A stretch of DNA of 14,549 nt from Candidatus Paceibacterota bacterium (GTDB taxonomy: Bacteria > Verrucomicrobiota > Verrucomicrobiia > Limisphaerales > UBA8199). Location: positions 1 through 14,549 of the forward strand of contig DAOTCE010000056.1 in assembly GCA_035452965.1 (NCBI GenBank). Reading direction: 5' to 3'. Both the position numbers and the translations under genes were made by a program. Under the pieces are notes generated by a model. The model saw only the letters and a program-made list of their open reading frames with translations, was not told the DNA's origin and made no database searches. Numbering within the stretch: position 1 is the first letter of the stretch; every line of letters begins with the position of its first letter. Positions 1 to 7,480 of this stretch are shown here, piece by piece.

Positions 1-542
1 GAGCCGGGATAGCAGGGGTATTGATGGACGGAGAAGAAGACGCAGCCGGGCTGGTTGAGGAGCAGCGACTCGGTGCCGTTGCCGTGGTGGACGTCGAAAT
101 CGAAGACAGCGACACGTTTGGCGCCGGAGGCCAGGGCTTCGAGGACGGCAATTGCGATGTTGTTCAGGTAACAGAAGCCCATCGCGCGGTTGCGGGTGGC
201 GTGGTGCCCCGGCGGACGCATCAAGCTGAAGGCCGTCTCCCCGGCCAGCGCGGACTTGAGCGCCTCCAACGCGGCGCCGACGGAAGCGCGGGCGTAATCC
301 CGCAGGTTGGGATAGGCCGGCGTGTCGTCGTCGAAGTCCTCCAGCCTGGCTAATCGCTGCAGGTGCTCGGGCGCGTGCGCGCGGAGGATGGCGGTGTCAT
401 CACAGGGGCCGGGGCGGGTCCAGGCAATTGGCAGGTCCGTTTGGCGGCGCAGCTTCTCCCAGGCAGCCAGGATGCGCTCGGGCCGTTCGGGATGGCCCGG
501 ACGCGAGTATCGGATGCAGTGCTCGTCAGTTATGATTTTCAC
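1..542 (-). CDS. Histone deacetylase family protein (AcuC/HDAC-like), 3' end missing
   Basis: This is the first 180 residues of a zinc-dependent deacetylase of the arginase/deacetylase fold; the gene leaves the window at position 1. The N-terminus reads VKIITDEHC, followed by the family hallmark RPGHPERPERI (about residues 14-24). DDTPAYP (72-78) matches the bacterial substrate-loop region. RPPGHHA (109-115) carries the paired active-site histidines, GFCYLNNIAIA (122-132) follows, and FDFDVHHGNGT (147-157) supplies metal ligands D150 and H152. The family removes acetyl or acyl groups from lysine, polyamines or small amides; the substrate here cannot be read from sequence. GTG at 542 was chosen because it lines up with the family N-terminus and overlaps the preceding stop codon as GTGA. 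An in-frame ATG at 566 is possible but has no better ribosome site. The remaining metal-binding and catalytic residues lie outside the window. Confidence 0.9.
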   Translation of the reverse strand, partial: MKIITDEHCIRYSRPGHPERPERILAAWEKLRRQTDLPIAWTRPGPCDDTAILRAHAPEHLQRLARLEDFDDDTPAYPNLRDYARASVGAALEALKSALAGETAFSLMRPPGHHATRNRAMGFCYLNNIAIAVLEALASGAKRVAVFDFDVHHGNGTESLLLNQPGCVFFSVHQYPCYPG

Positions 543-703
543 GTTCTGGCGAGTGCCTGCACACATGGATAAACGTGAACGCCAAAGGCAATCGCCAGCA
601 TGGTCGGCACTACCGCCATGACGACGGGAGTAGTGGGGAGGATTTCTCCCCACCGGGCGAGAGACATGTCTGACTTCATTTGCTCCGGCAATTCGACTTT
701 CAT
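539..703 (-). CDS. 54-aa putative membrane mini-protein, overlapping the deacetylase start
   Basis: A short reading frame starts at ATG 703 with GGAG seven bases upstream and stops at TGA 541-539. It overlaps the deacetylase GTG by four bases, a layout typical of translational coupling. The product begins MKVELPEQMKSDMSLARW and has one hydrophobic stretch (about residues 23-45, TTPVVMAVV then TMLAIAF), so one membrane segment is likely. The N-terminus reminds me of the start of longer small membrane proteins in Verrucomicrobiota. The tail after TMLA could therefore be a frameshifted or truncated remnant rather than a native C-terminus. I do not recognise a function. The start signal and overlap are seen directly; that it is expressed is inference. 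Confidence 0.45.
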   Translation of the reverse strand: MKVELPEQMKSDMSLARWGEILPTTPVVMAVVPTMLAIAFGVHVYPCVQALART

Positions 704-966
704 GATGCGGCTCCGTTGCTTTGCGCGCGCGTCGCCAGCGGTGGAACACCACCGCCGCGGCGCTCTTCCAGTTGCCACAGGCGGTCTTTGCCCGCAAGAG
801 CAATTGCCCGGCGCCGGAGCGCTGGAAGCGGGGTGAGCGGCGAAGTGCAAGGCAGGCGTCCACGCCTGGCGGTGGGGGGTGGGCGGCGCGATCACAGCCG
901 CGCAGCATCTGCGGCGAAGGGGTGGCTGCCGCTGGAGCAAGCGCCGGGCATTTGCCGGGGGGTGAA
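704..966. other. Intergenic spacer with no recognisable gene
   Basis: 263 bases between the propeller hydrolase stop and the 54-aa frame. It probably carries the promoter for the mini-protein and deacetylase pair, but I could not pick a convincing -35/-10. The only structure seen is a short palindrome, CAGGCGT-cc-ACGCCTG, at 853-868. It has no T-run on either side, so it is not a standard terminator. Confidence 0.5.
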
Positions 967-2121
967 TCAATCCGATTGCCAGCGTTGCAGCGTCTCGCGC
1001 TCGGTGACGGTTCGTGCCGCGGGTTTGGGCTCGGACCAGTCCACTTCTCCAAAGCGCAGGCAGCCGCCGCTGACCCCCGCCAGCAGGGAGCGCGTTCCCT
1101 TGTCCCGCACCACCTCGATGCAAGCGCCGTCATTCCAGAAGGGGTAGAGTTTCTCCATGCTGAACGCATCTATGCGGTCGCTGGTGGCCGCCCAGGTGCC
1201 GCGGCCCAGATCGCGGATGGCGGCGTGGAAGATCAGAAAGTAGCGGCCATCGCGGAAGGAGAGGTTGGCGGATTCAAAGCTGCCTTGCGGATGACCGCCG
1301 GTCAGCCGCGGCTCGTAGCTCGCGGCGGGGCCGACCAGTATCGGGCCATGGTCCTGCCACCGCTTGAAGTTGGCAGTGCTGGCCAGCGCGATGCAGGTGG
1401 CGCCCTGCTTCGTGTTGGCGGTGTAGGGCATCCAGACGCGGCCCTTGTGGCGGAAGAGGTCCGGGTCGCGGCAACTGCAGATGTCGTCTTCACGCCAGTA
1501 AGCCCAGGAAGCGCCTTTCGCCGGCGAAATGGGATTACCCGGCAACCGTTTCCAGTTGAACATGTCCTTGCTCGAAGCCAGGCCGATGTCCTGCGACAGG
1601 TGGCGGTTCAGGCCGGTGTAGGCCATGATGAACTCGTCGCCGTTGCGGAGCAGCACCGGTGCCCAGAGATGCGCCTCTTCCCACGTGCCCGGCCGAACCA
1701 GCAGCGCCGGGTCGTGCACTTCCCAGGTGAAGAAGTCGGGCGTGGAGGCGTGGCCGAAGTAGATTTCGTGCCCGGGGTAGAAAGGGGTGCCCTCCTGCAG
1801 GCGACGCTCGATGTAGAAGAAATGGTCGCGGCCGTCATGCCGGGCGGTGCCGAAGTCCGCCACGCGCCCTCCGACGGGCCGGAAGCCTTCCTTGAGAATG
1901 TCAACGGGCGGGTGCCGGTAATGCTCGAAACGCATGCGCTTGAGCTCGCGCTCGAAGTCAATGATCGTGGAGCCGCGCGCCGCGCCGGCTGGCTGATTGG
2001 TTTGGGCCCAAACGGCTGGCGCAACGGCGCCGGCGGCAAGCGCAATTCCCGCGCGCCGCATGAATTCACGGCGACTGGTCCTGGTCGTTTGACAGCTGGA
2101 GGTCTGAGTTTTCACATTCAC
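967..2121 (-). CDS. Tat-secreted beta-propeller glycoside hydrolase-like protein (GH43/GH32 fold)
   Basis: The 384-aa product begins with a twin-arginine export signal: SRREFMRRAG at 16-25, a hydrophobic stretch, and a likely signal-peptidase cut after AVWA (about residue 39). It should act outside the cytoplasm. The mature part is built of repeated strand motifs of the five-bladed propeller superfamily that holds GH43, GH32, GH62 and GH130. HLWAPVLLRNGDEFIMAYTG (151-170) is the typical 'WAP' blade, CRDPDLF (217-223) resembles the central acidic RDP motif, and SFESANL (281-287) offers a possible acid. D89 in VADFGT could be the third carboxylate. Several bacterial members are uncharacterised, so substrate and even catalysis are open. 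The start is GTG at 2121, preceded by AGAAAGG about nine bases upstream. It lies 25 bases after the cytidylyltransferase gene on the same strand, probably the third gene of that operon. Confidence 0.72.
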   Translation of the reverse strand: MNVKTQTSSCQTTRTSRREFMRRAGIALAAGAVAPAVWAQTNQPAGAARGSTIIDFERELKRMRFEHYRHPPVDILKEGFRPVGGRVADFGTARHDGRDHFFYIERRLQEGTPFYPGHEIYFGHASTPDFFTWEVHDPALLVRPGTWEEAHLWAPVLLRNGDEFIMAYTGLNRHLSQDIGLASSKDMFNWKRLPGNPISPAKGASWAYWREDDICSCRDPDLFRHKGRVWMPYTANTKQGATCIALASTANFKRWQDHGPILVGPAASYEPRLTGGHPQGSFESANLSFRDGRYFLIFHAAIRDLGRGTWAATSDRIDAFSMEKLYPFWNDGACIEVVRDKGTRSLLAGVSGGCLRFGEVDWSEPKPAARTVTERETLQRWQSD

Positions 2122-2146
2122 TGTCCGTTACCTTTCTTGAGTGAGG

Positions 2147-2983
2147 CTAAAAGCCGCGCAAAACGGTGCTTGAGCGCGGCGGCAGCCCGGGCGCGGGGGC
2201 GCGTTTGAGCACAAGGTATTGAACGCCCAGCCTGGCGCAATACTCCCGTTTGCCGCCCTGGTCGCCGTCTTCGTTGACGGCGTAGATATCCGGTTTGAGG
2301 CGCTGGATTTCCGGCTCGGCATCCAGCCACCCGTGTCCGGTGGCAATGACCGCCTGGGTGACATGCCGAATTGCCCCCACCACATAACGGCGCTCCTGCT
2401 GCGGAAACATGGGATGCCCGGGCCCCTTAAGCAAGCGGAGGTTCGCATCGTGGCCGAGGACCACAATCAAGTCACCGTAGGCGCTCACCTCCTCGAAGAA
2501 CCGGACGTGACCCGAATGCACGTAATCGTAACAACCGGTGACCATCACTCGCTTGCGCCGGGGCGACTTCGCTGGCGGGTCCGGATTAGCTTCGGGGAAT
2601 CCATGCAGTTGCTCGTCGCGGATCACCTCATACTGGAGCCCGCGCACCCCGCAGAAAAGCTGCCTGGCGGCGCTGCTCTCCGACTGCCTGACGGCCCAGA
2701 CTTCGGGCCGCAGACCGGCAGCCTCCGGGAGCGCGTTGCGGTCGAAAGGCCCGCTGATCATTTGCACGCGCCGCACGAACCGGATGGCTTGCAGAAGATA
2801 CGCCCGCTCCGCCTCCGGGAACCTCGGACTCTTACCCTCGAAACGCCGCGCCAGCTCGTCGCCCCACAGCAGCGCCGTCACCTCGCCCAGCCGGGCGGCC
2901 TCCTCCAGGAACCGAACCTGTCCCGAGCGCAAATCATCGAACGCGCCGGCCACCACCACCTGCTTCGGCTTCGCGCTTGACAT
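2147..2983 (-). CDS. Tandem-domain cytidylyltransferase-like nucleotidyltransferase
   Basis: The 278-aa protein contains two copies of the HxGH-type nucleotidyltransferase fold (numbering from ATG 2983). Domain 2 (about 145-278) has GCYDYVHSGHVRFFEE with an intact H-S-G-H at 156-159, the QQERRYVVGAIRHV helix, a NEDGDQGGK loop and a closing PPRSST motif. It should transfer a nucleotide (often CMP) to a phosphorylated sugar or alcohol, as in glycerol-3-phosphate cytidylyltransferase or the HldE C-terminal domain. Domain 1 (about 8-125) aligns along its length (GAFDDLRSGQVRFLEEA) but has RSGQ instead of HxGH and no RSST, so it is probably inactive and may be structural or regulatory. ATG 2983 has AAAGGGG nine bases upstream; a TTG at 2992 in the same frame is an alternative. 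The kinase upstream ends 15 bases away, which suggests a kinase-then-activation pathway. Confidence 0.82.
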   Translation of the reverse strand: MSSAKPKQVVVAGAFDDLRSGQVRFLEEAARLGEVTALLWGDELARRFEGKSPRFPEAERAYLLQAIRFVRRVQMISGPFDRNALPEAAGLRPEVWAVRQSESSAARQLFCGVRGLQYEVIRDEQLHGFPEANPDPPAKSPRRKRVMVTGCYDYVHSGHVRFFEEVSAYGDLIVVLGHDANLRLLKGPGHPMFPQQERRYVVGAIRHVTQAVIATGHGWLDAEPEIQRLKPDIYAVNEDGDQGGKREYCARLGVQYLVLKRAPAPGLPPRSSTVLRGF

Positions 2984-2998
2984 CACGCCCAACCCCTT

Positions 2999-3928
2999 TC
3001 AGTCCTGCACCCTGTGCTGCCATCCTGCAACTTCCCGCGCGGAAGACAGAGATTTGGACTGCGGTGGCAGAGCGCAGCGGCGACACCGCTTTTCCGGCGT
3101 GCGCATGCCTCTGAAAGCGGCGTGGCGCTTCTCTTCCCGCCGCACGACGACCCTCAGCGCCCCCGGCACTGGTTCGTTGGAGGCCACGACAAGGTAGCCG
3201 CCGCCGCACCCTGAGAACATTGCCCCCGCATACTGCGCTTGGTAGATCCGCAGCAGGCCGCGCAGGTCCACCCGCAAGGTCGGGTGCCGCACAGTCTGCG
3301 GCAGGAGCTTCTCCCAGCAGACCATGCATTCGTTCAGCGACTCGCCCAGGGCGGGCAGGTCGCGGCGCCGGATCGCCTCGAAGCAGTCCTTCCCAGTCTG
3401 GCCCAATCGCGCAACCCACCTCGGCTCCAGATTCTTCCGGCCCAGCGGATTGTAGCCATCCGGCCGGGGCGCGACCGGCAGCAGTTGGATCACCCGCTCC
3501 AACCACCGCGTGCAGCGCTCATCGTTAAGCGACTCGATATGCGTCGGGAAGACCCCGCCGTTGGCCGCAAAGTCATAATCCAGCCGGCTGATGCCGGGAT
3601 AGATCAGGCCGATCATGTCCTGCGAACCGGAAGGCTCAGCCTGGCCCCGGTTCTCGCGCAGATAGAGTTCCCGCACCATCCGAGCCAGCGGACGACGCGG
3701 GAGCCTGCCTCGCCAAAGCTCCGTGGCCATTGCCCGCGTGCCGGTCGCCAGGCCGCTGCGCTCCATGAACCGAAAAGCCGGCTCCAGCCCCGCCACCACC
3801 ATGCAGCCGGGCGGGCGCGGATTGTGAGCGGACATGAACGGCTGATCTATCCACCCCCCCGCCAGCGCCAGACGGTAGGGGATCCCGCCGATCACCTTTC
3901 CCACGGGCCATCTGTTATTGGGTTTCAC
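2999..3928 (-). CDS. GHMP-family sugar kinase
   Basis: The three GHMP kinase motifs are readable (numbering from GTG 3928). LALAGGWIDQPF (20-31) is the N-terminal substrate loop as in heptose and fucose kinases. SGLATGTR (58-65) is the phosphate-binding motif 2, and SGSQD (100-104) carries the likely catalytic aspartate. FSGCGGGYLVVAS (238-250) is the C-terminal glycine-rich motif 3. The family phosphorylates a hydroxyl of sugars, mevalonate or homoserine; the AGG-x-D form and a neighbouring cytidylyltransferase favour a sugar such as a heptose or fucose-like substrate (inference). The last ~40 residues after REEKRHAAF are rich in R, C and S and look like read-through into intergenic repeat DNA. 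Starts lack a good ribosome site. GTG 3928 places the first motif at the usual distance, while a TTG at 3997 (332 aa) would start inside sequence resembling a dispersed repeat. Confidence 0.8.
   Translation of the reverse strand: MKPNNRWPVGKVIGGIPYRLALAGGWIDQPFMSAHNPRPPGCMVVAGLEPAFRFMERSGLATGTRAMATELWRGRLPRRPLARMVRELYLRENRGQAEPSGSQDMIGLIYPGISRLDYDFAANGGVFPTHIESLNDERCTRWLERVIQLLPVAPRPDGYNPLGRKNLEPRWVARLGQTGKDCFEAIRRRDLPALGESLNECMVCWEKLLPQTVRHPTLRVDLRGLLRIYQAQYAGAMFSGCGGGYLVVASNEPVPGALRVVVRREEKRHAAFRGMRTPEKRCRRCALPPQSKSLSSAREVAGWQHRVQD
3051..3095. repeat. Palindrome-rich segment encoding the kinase C-terminal tail
   Basis: Within the 3' end of the kinase frame lies a block with GCGGTG (3061-3066) facing CACCGC (3084-3089) and the smaller AGCGG-cgaca-CCGCT. 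It reads like the GC-rich palindromic intergenic repeats common in this group, and it gives the kinase the odd tail CRRCALPPQSK. The hairpin potential is seen directly; its identity as a dispersed repeat is from memory and there is no second copy in this window. Confidence 0.35.
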
Positions 3929-4039
3929 GGTTCGCAGTAGCGATAGTTGCGCAGGGCCGACTCCAGGCCGGCCCGCCTGGCGCCAATCCTTGGTCAACCC
4001 GCCCCGGAAGACAAGCTGGATGTCCCGTGTGCCGTAATC

Positions 4040-4118
4040 CCTCAGTCTGGTAGGACGCTTTCGCCGAGAGCGCCACCGTCTGGCCGCCTCGGCGAGGCGG
4101 CCCTATCCCAGACTGAGG
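4040..4118. repeat. 79-bp palindromic element with nested hairpins
   Basis: The outer arms CCTCAGTCTGG (4040-4050) and CCAGACTGAGG (4108-4118) are perfect inverted repeats of 11 bases. The pairing continues inward as TAGG/CCTA with a two-base bulge. Inside is a second perfect stem, GGCCGCCT-cggcg-AGGCGGCC (4082-4102), plus a weaker CGCT/AGCG hairpin near 4056-4072. The element sits just upstream of the promoter of the 4259 gene, between divergent transcription units. A partly decayed version of its right half occurs at 10421-10497 upstream of the paralogous gene. Confidence 0.75.
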
Positions 4119-4147
4119 CCTTGCATTTTCTAACACTTTTCACTTGC
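4069..4147. repeat. Upstream repeat, copy A (shared with 10421-10497)
   Basis: From AGCGCCACCGT through GGCCG-CTCGGCG-GGCGG, AGACTGAG, CCTT and TTTTCACTTGC, this stretch aligns with 10421-10497 with only two single-base gaps and roughly 80% identity. It ends at the -35 hexamer of the 4259 gene, so the repeat and the promoter form one unit in both places. Confidence 0.7.
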
Positions 4148-4171
4148 ACGAACTGCCGTCAGTGATATAGG
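4144..4171 (+). promoter_or_regulatory. Sigma70-like promoter of the 4259 gene
   Basis: TTGCAC (4144-4149), a 16-base spacer, then TATAGG (4166-4171). The same arrangement with an identical spacer length, TTGCCA-16-TATAAA, occurs at the homologous place upstream of the 10598 gene. That conservation is the main support. Predicted transcription start is about 4178, giving a leader of about 80 bases. Confidence 0.55.
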
Positions 4172-4258
4172 TGATAGGTAACATAAGCTGCCCAAGGACT
4201 AGGCAGACCAAGCCGCTGCCGGTTCCGGGCTGCGGCTCATCAACTACATAAACCTGCT

Positions 4259-7200
4259 ATGAAAACCATGGAGTCATTCCTGATACAATCCCCCCACCGG
4301 AAGCTGTTATTGGCGCTGGCGGTCACCGTACTGGCCAGCTTCGTCGCCCAAGCGGTCCCCTATGCCTCGTGCATCACTAATTCCGCCGGCACGATCTCGT
4401 ATTACCTCAACGAAAACGCCGATGCCGTCAACATCATCTTCGACGGCGGCGGCCCGGGAAACACCAACGCCTTGGGCGCCCAAACCAAGGGCCCACACTC
4501 CTTCGCCCTGGGCGCTCACACTTCCTACCGGATTGAGGTCAAAAAGGACGCCCCGGTAGGCTGGACCCTGATCAGCGATGATACCAATCCCTACTGCGAA
4601 TATGCCAATCCCAGAGGGGTCGCCGTCAGCCAGGTTGCTTCCAACCTTTCCACCTTCGGCCGCATCTACGTCTCCGACTCAGTATCTGGGAGCGTCGTCT
4701 CGAACATCGTGACCACCCTCAAGCGGACCAACTGGGGCAAGGGGGTTTACATCCTCAATGCCGACCAATCTGAAGCCATCGGCCAAACGGTGGTCAACAA
4801 TGCCGGCAACATCGCGGTTCAAGCCCTCTCCAACGGCATCACCTGGGGCACGCCGCTGACGGCCTCTTCGCCGTGGCGCATCGGCGTTGGCGAGGACAAC
4901 AAGCTCTATCTCTGCAGCTTCGGGACCGTGGACGCCACAACCTGGCGGAGCACCACTCCCGATTGCTCGGCCTTCGAACAGGTTCTTGCCGGCATCGGCG
5001 TGTACGCCAAACGCAGCAACCATACGGATGTCGCCAGCACACCTATCGCCAGAGGCTCAATCGAAGATGGCAGCCTCCAACTCTGGGTCATAGACGGCAC
5101 CCTCACTAACTCTGCGGGCGCCGCAACGTACAACCGAATCTGCCGCTATGACATCGGCGCCGGGCCGTTGCCCTACGACGGACCGCCGGCCTTCGTCAGC
5201 ACGGCTACAGCCTACTCCTCGGTGGCAGCCGTTACGTCCGATTTTGAGATGCTGCCCGACGGCAGGTGGATGGTGAGCGTCAACCGCTCCGTCGGCACGG
5301 ATCGGGCCTCGATTCAACAGTACGACACCGACGCGGCGACCGTGCTCTTCGATTCGCTTAGCTTTTACGGCTCGCCCGACCCGCTCCGCAACACCGTCGC
5401 GACCGCCCTGTCGCCCGACGGCAAGATCTACGCCTGGATTACGCTCACCAACCGGGTCAACATGATGAGCTTCGATGCCAGCGGCATCATAGATCCCGCC
5501 ACCCTGACCGGCTTCGACTCGCCGGCCTCCCCCTCGGTCACAGGTCCCAACATCGGCAACGGCCGGGACATCGCCTGGGATGCGGCGGGGAATCTTTACA
5601 CCGTCAGCTCCGGCCAGGCTCGCCTGCGGGTCTTTGCGCCGGGTGGCAACACGGTTGCCAGCACTTCCTCCGACGGCACCTTCACCCTGACGAAGCCGGC
5701 GAATGAAGTCAGCGTTTTGGCCACGACGCCGACCACCTCCATGGACACCAGCCTGGGGGCGCCTGGCGTGTTCACCCTTTCGCGCTCGGGCAGCACTGCT
5801 TCCCCCTTGCCGGTTTCTTACACGCTGACGGGTCTTGCCCTCAACGGTACCCACTACCAAGCCATCCCCACCTCCGTTACATTCCAAGCTGGGGCTGATA
5901 CGACCAACATCTTCATTACAGCCATACCCACGCCGGCTGGGCCTGTCCGTGATGTCGTCCTGACCATCAACAGCGGTGCCGGCTACACACCGGTCTCACC
6001 GCTGAATGCGTCGGTCTGGATCATTGACACCAATAAGCCGGCAATCTGGGTGGCTCGCAAAGACGCCCAGTTCTATGAACGGACGAATGACTTCGCCCGG
6101 TTCACGCTCACCCGGTATGGAGACACCAACACCAGCCCGCAGATCAATATGACCTATGGCGGGACGGCCGTTGCGGGCACCCACTTCTACGCCGATGCCA
6201 TCGCAGGCACTATGATTCCGGGGCAAGTGACCATGGACGTTAATGTCTATCCAATCCACGACGGAGTGTTCACCGGCCCGTTGACGGTGACGGCCACGGT
6301 GGCGCCCGCCAGCTTCGGAGATTACGACGTCGGCACCCCCGCCACGAGTGTGGAGGCCGCTACGCGGGTAAACTCGGATTATCCGCCGGAAACGGTAATC
6401 TGGTCCGACAACCTCCAGACCGATACATCGGCCAATTGGACCGAGCGCTACGGCACGACCAACGGGGCCGCTCGCGATGCGACGGTCACGTGGGCATTTG
6501 ACTACAGTGGCAGCCCGATATTCGCTCCGCCCGCGCCTCATTCGGGCAGCGATACCCACGGGCTCTACATGACGGTGAACAAGACTTCCACGGATCTGGA
6601 CCCGCCCGTGGCGGCCGCACTGAACTTCTACCCCAACGGGCAGAGCTTCAGCGGCAACTATGCGCTGCGCTTCGACATGTTCCTCATCCAGAATACCGGG
6701 GCGGCGACGACCGAGTACGCGCTGTTCGGCATCAATCACTCCGGCGCCAGGACCAATTGGTTCCGCAATAGCACTTCCGGCTTCGCCGGGGTGGACCCGA
6801 CCGCCTGGGACTTCGACGGCGTCTTCTACGCGGTCGAGTCGGATGCGGCCGCGTTGGGGGACTATGTCGGATACAGTTCCCCCACAACTGCGGGCCGTAA
6901 CCCGACGCCGATCTCTCCAGGCAGAAATGCCTCGACCCTGACGCATGTGTTCAAGACCCCGCCCTGGACACCGGGCGTGGGCACCGGTGGCGCCCCCGCC
7001 AACCTTGGTGGCTCCGGCACGCCCATCTGGGCCGATGTCGAGCTTAGCCACGTCAATGGCGTGATCCGCTGGTACATCAACCACGAGCTGATCTTCGCCT
7101 ACACTAACACCACGGGCTACGGCAGCGGGAACATTATGCTGGGCTACACCGACGCCTACGATTCGGTTGGCAGCGGCGAAGGCGCGGTCATCTATGCCAA

Positions 7201-7453
7201 TGCCCGTGTCATCAGCCTGGCCGGTCCGACCATCACGGGCATCGTGGTGAACGGCGGCAACGTCGAAATCACCTTCACGGCGAACACGGGCGACGTGGTG
7301 GGCCAGTTCAACCTGCAACAGTCGAGTCCGCTGGTGACTGGCGGATACGCCGATACCACCTCCACGATCAGCTCGCTGGGTGGCGGCGTGTTCAAAGCCG
7401 TCAAGGCTGTGCCGGCGGCCAACACGTTCTACCGGATCAGCAAGAGCTACTAA
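4259..7453 (+). CDS. Large secreted protein: propeller-like N-terminus, two Calx-beta domains, concanavalin-like domain
   Basis: The 1064-aa product starts with a Sec signal (HRKLLLALAVTVLASFVAQA, about 13-32, likely cut before VPYAS). Residues 33-110 form the strand-rich module seen at the start of many Verrucomicrobiota exoproteins. Residues 115-475 contain spaced blade-like motifs (GRIYVSD, DNKLYLCS, MLPDGRWMVS, LSPDGKIYAWI, DAAGNLYTVSS) that suggest a beta-propeller. Two Calx-beta-like domains follow, at about 482-590 and 597-700; the second keeps MTYGGTAVAGTHF and PIHDG but is degenerate at its end. Residues 712-988 look like a concanavalin/LamG-type carbohydrate-binding fold. The end (about 990-1064) is a strand-rich domain finishing FYRISKSY. 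There is no enzyme motif, membrane anchor or PEP-CTERM signal. No clear Shine-Dalgarno sits before ATG 4259, but the context CCTGCTATGAAA recurs at 10601-10612. A strong hairpin follows the stop. Confidence 0.82.
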   Translation: MKTMESFLIQSPHRKLLLALAVTVLASFVAQAVPYASCITNSAGTISYYLNENADAVNIIFDGGGPGNTNALGAQTKGPHSFALGAHTSYRIEVKKDAPVGWTLISDDTNPYCEYANPRGVAVSQVASNLSTFGRIYVSDSVSGSVVSNIVTTLKRTNWGKGVYILNADQSEAIGQTVVNNAGNIAVQALSNGITWGTPLTASSPWRIGVGEDNKLYLCSFGTVDATTWRSTTPDCSAFEQVLAGIGVYAKRSNHTDVASTPIARGSIEDGSLQLWVIDGTLTNSAGAATYNRICRYDIGAGPLPYDGPPAFVSTATAYSSVAAVTSDFEMLPDGRWMVSVNRSVGTDRASIQQYDTDAATVLFDSLSFYGSPDPLRNTVATALSPDGKIYAWITLTNRVNMMSFDASGIIDPATLTGFDSPASPSVTGPNIGNGRDIAWDAAGNLYTVSSGQARLRVFAPGGNTVASTSSDGTFTLTKPANEVSVLATTPTTSMDTSLGAPGVFTLSRSGSTASPLPVSYTLTGLALNGTHYQAIPTSVTFQAGADTTNIFITAIPTPAGPVRDVVLTINSGAGYTPVSPLNASVWIIDTNKPAIWVARKDAQFYERTNDFARFTLTRYGDTNTSPQINMTYGGTAVAGTHFYADAIAGTMIPGQVTMDVNVYPIHDGVFTGPLTVTATVAPASFGDYDVGTPATSVEAATRVNSDYPPETVIWSDNLQTDTSANWTERYGTTNGAARDATVTWAFDYSGSPIFAPPAPHSGSDTHGLYMTVNKTSTDLDPPVAAALNFYPNGQSFSGNYALRFDMFLIQNTGAATTEYALFGINHSGARTNWFRNSTSGFAGVDPTAWDFDGVFYAVESDAAALGDYVGYSSPTTAGRNPTPISPGRNASTLTHVFKTPPWTPGVGTGGAPANLGGSGTPIWADVELSHVNGVIRWYINHELIFAYTNTTGYGSGNIMLGYTDAYDSVGSGEGAVIYANARVISLAGPTITGIVVNGGNVEITFTANTGDVVGQFNLQQSSPLVTGGYADTTSTISSLGGGVFKAVKAVPAANTFYRISKSY

Positions 7454-7480
7454 GACCCCACACGGCCTGTCAGTCTCAGC

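Noticed and set aside
853..868. Terminator CAGGCGT-cc-ACGCCTG after the propeller hydrolase
   Set aside because: The loop is only two bases and there is no T-run on either strand, so it would not act as an intrinsic terminator.
721..2208. A 495-codon open frame on the plus strand
   Set aside because: It lies antisense to the Tat-secreted propeller gene and crosses its promoter side. Its translation is low-complexity (A/G/R/V-rich) without domain motifs, as expected for a shadow frame in GC-rich DNA.
4040..4118. tRNA or structured regulatory RNA
   Set aside because: The length and branched fold resemble a tRNA superficially, but there is no anticodon arm, T-loop motif or CCA end. The match upstream of another gene fits a DNA repeat better.
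7380..7453. PEP-CTERM sorting signal at the end of the exoproteins
   Set aside because: Neither exoprotein ends in a PEP motif followed by a membrane helix and a basic tail.
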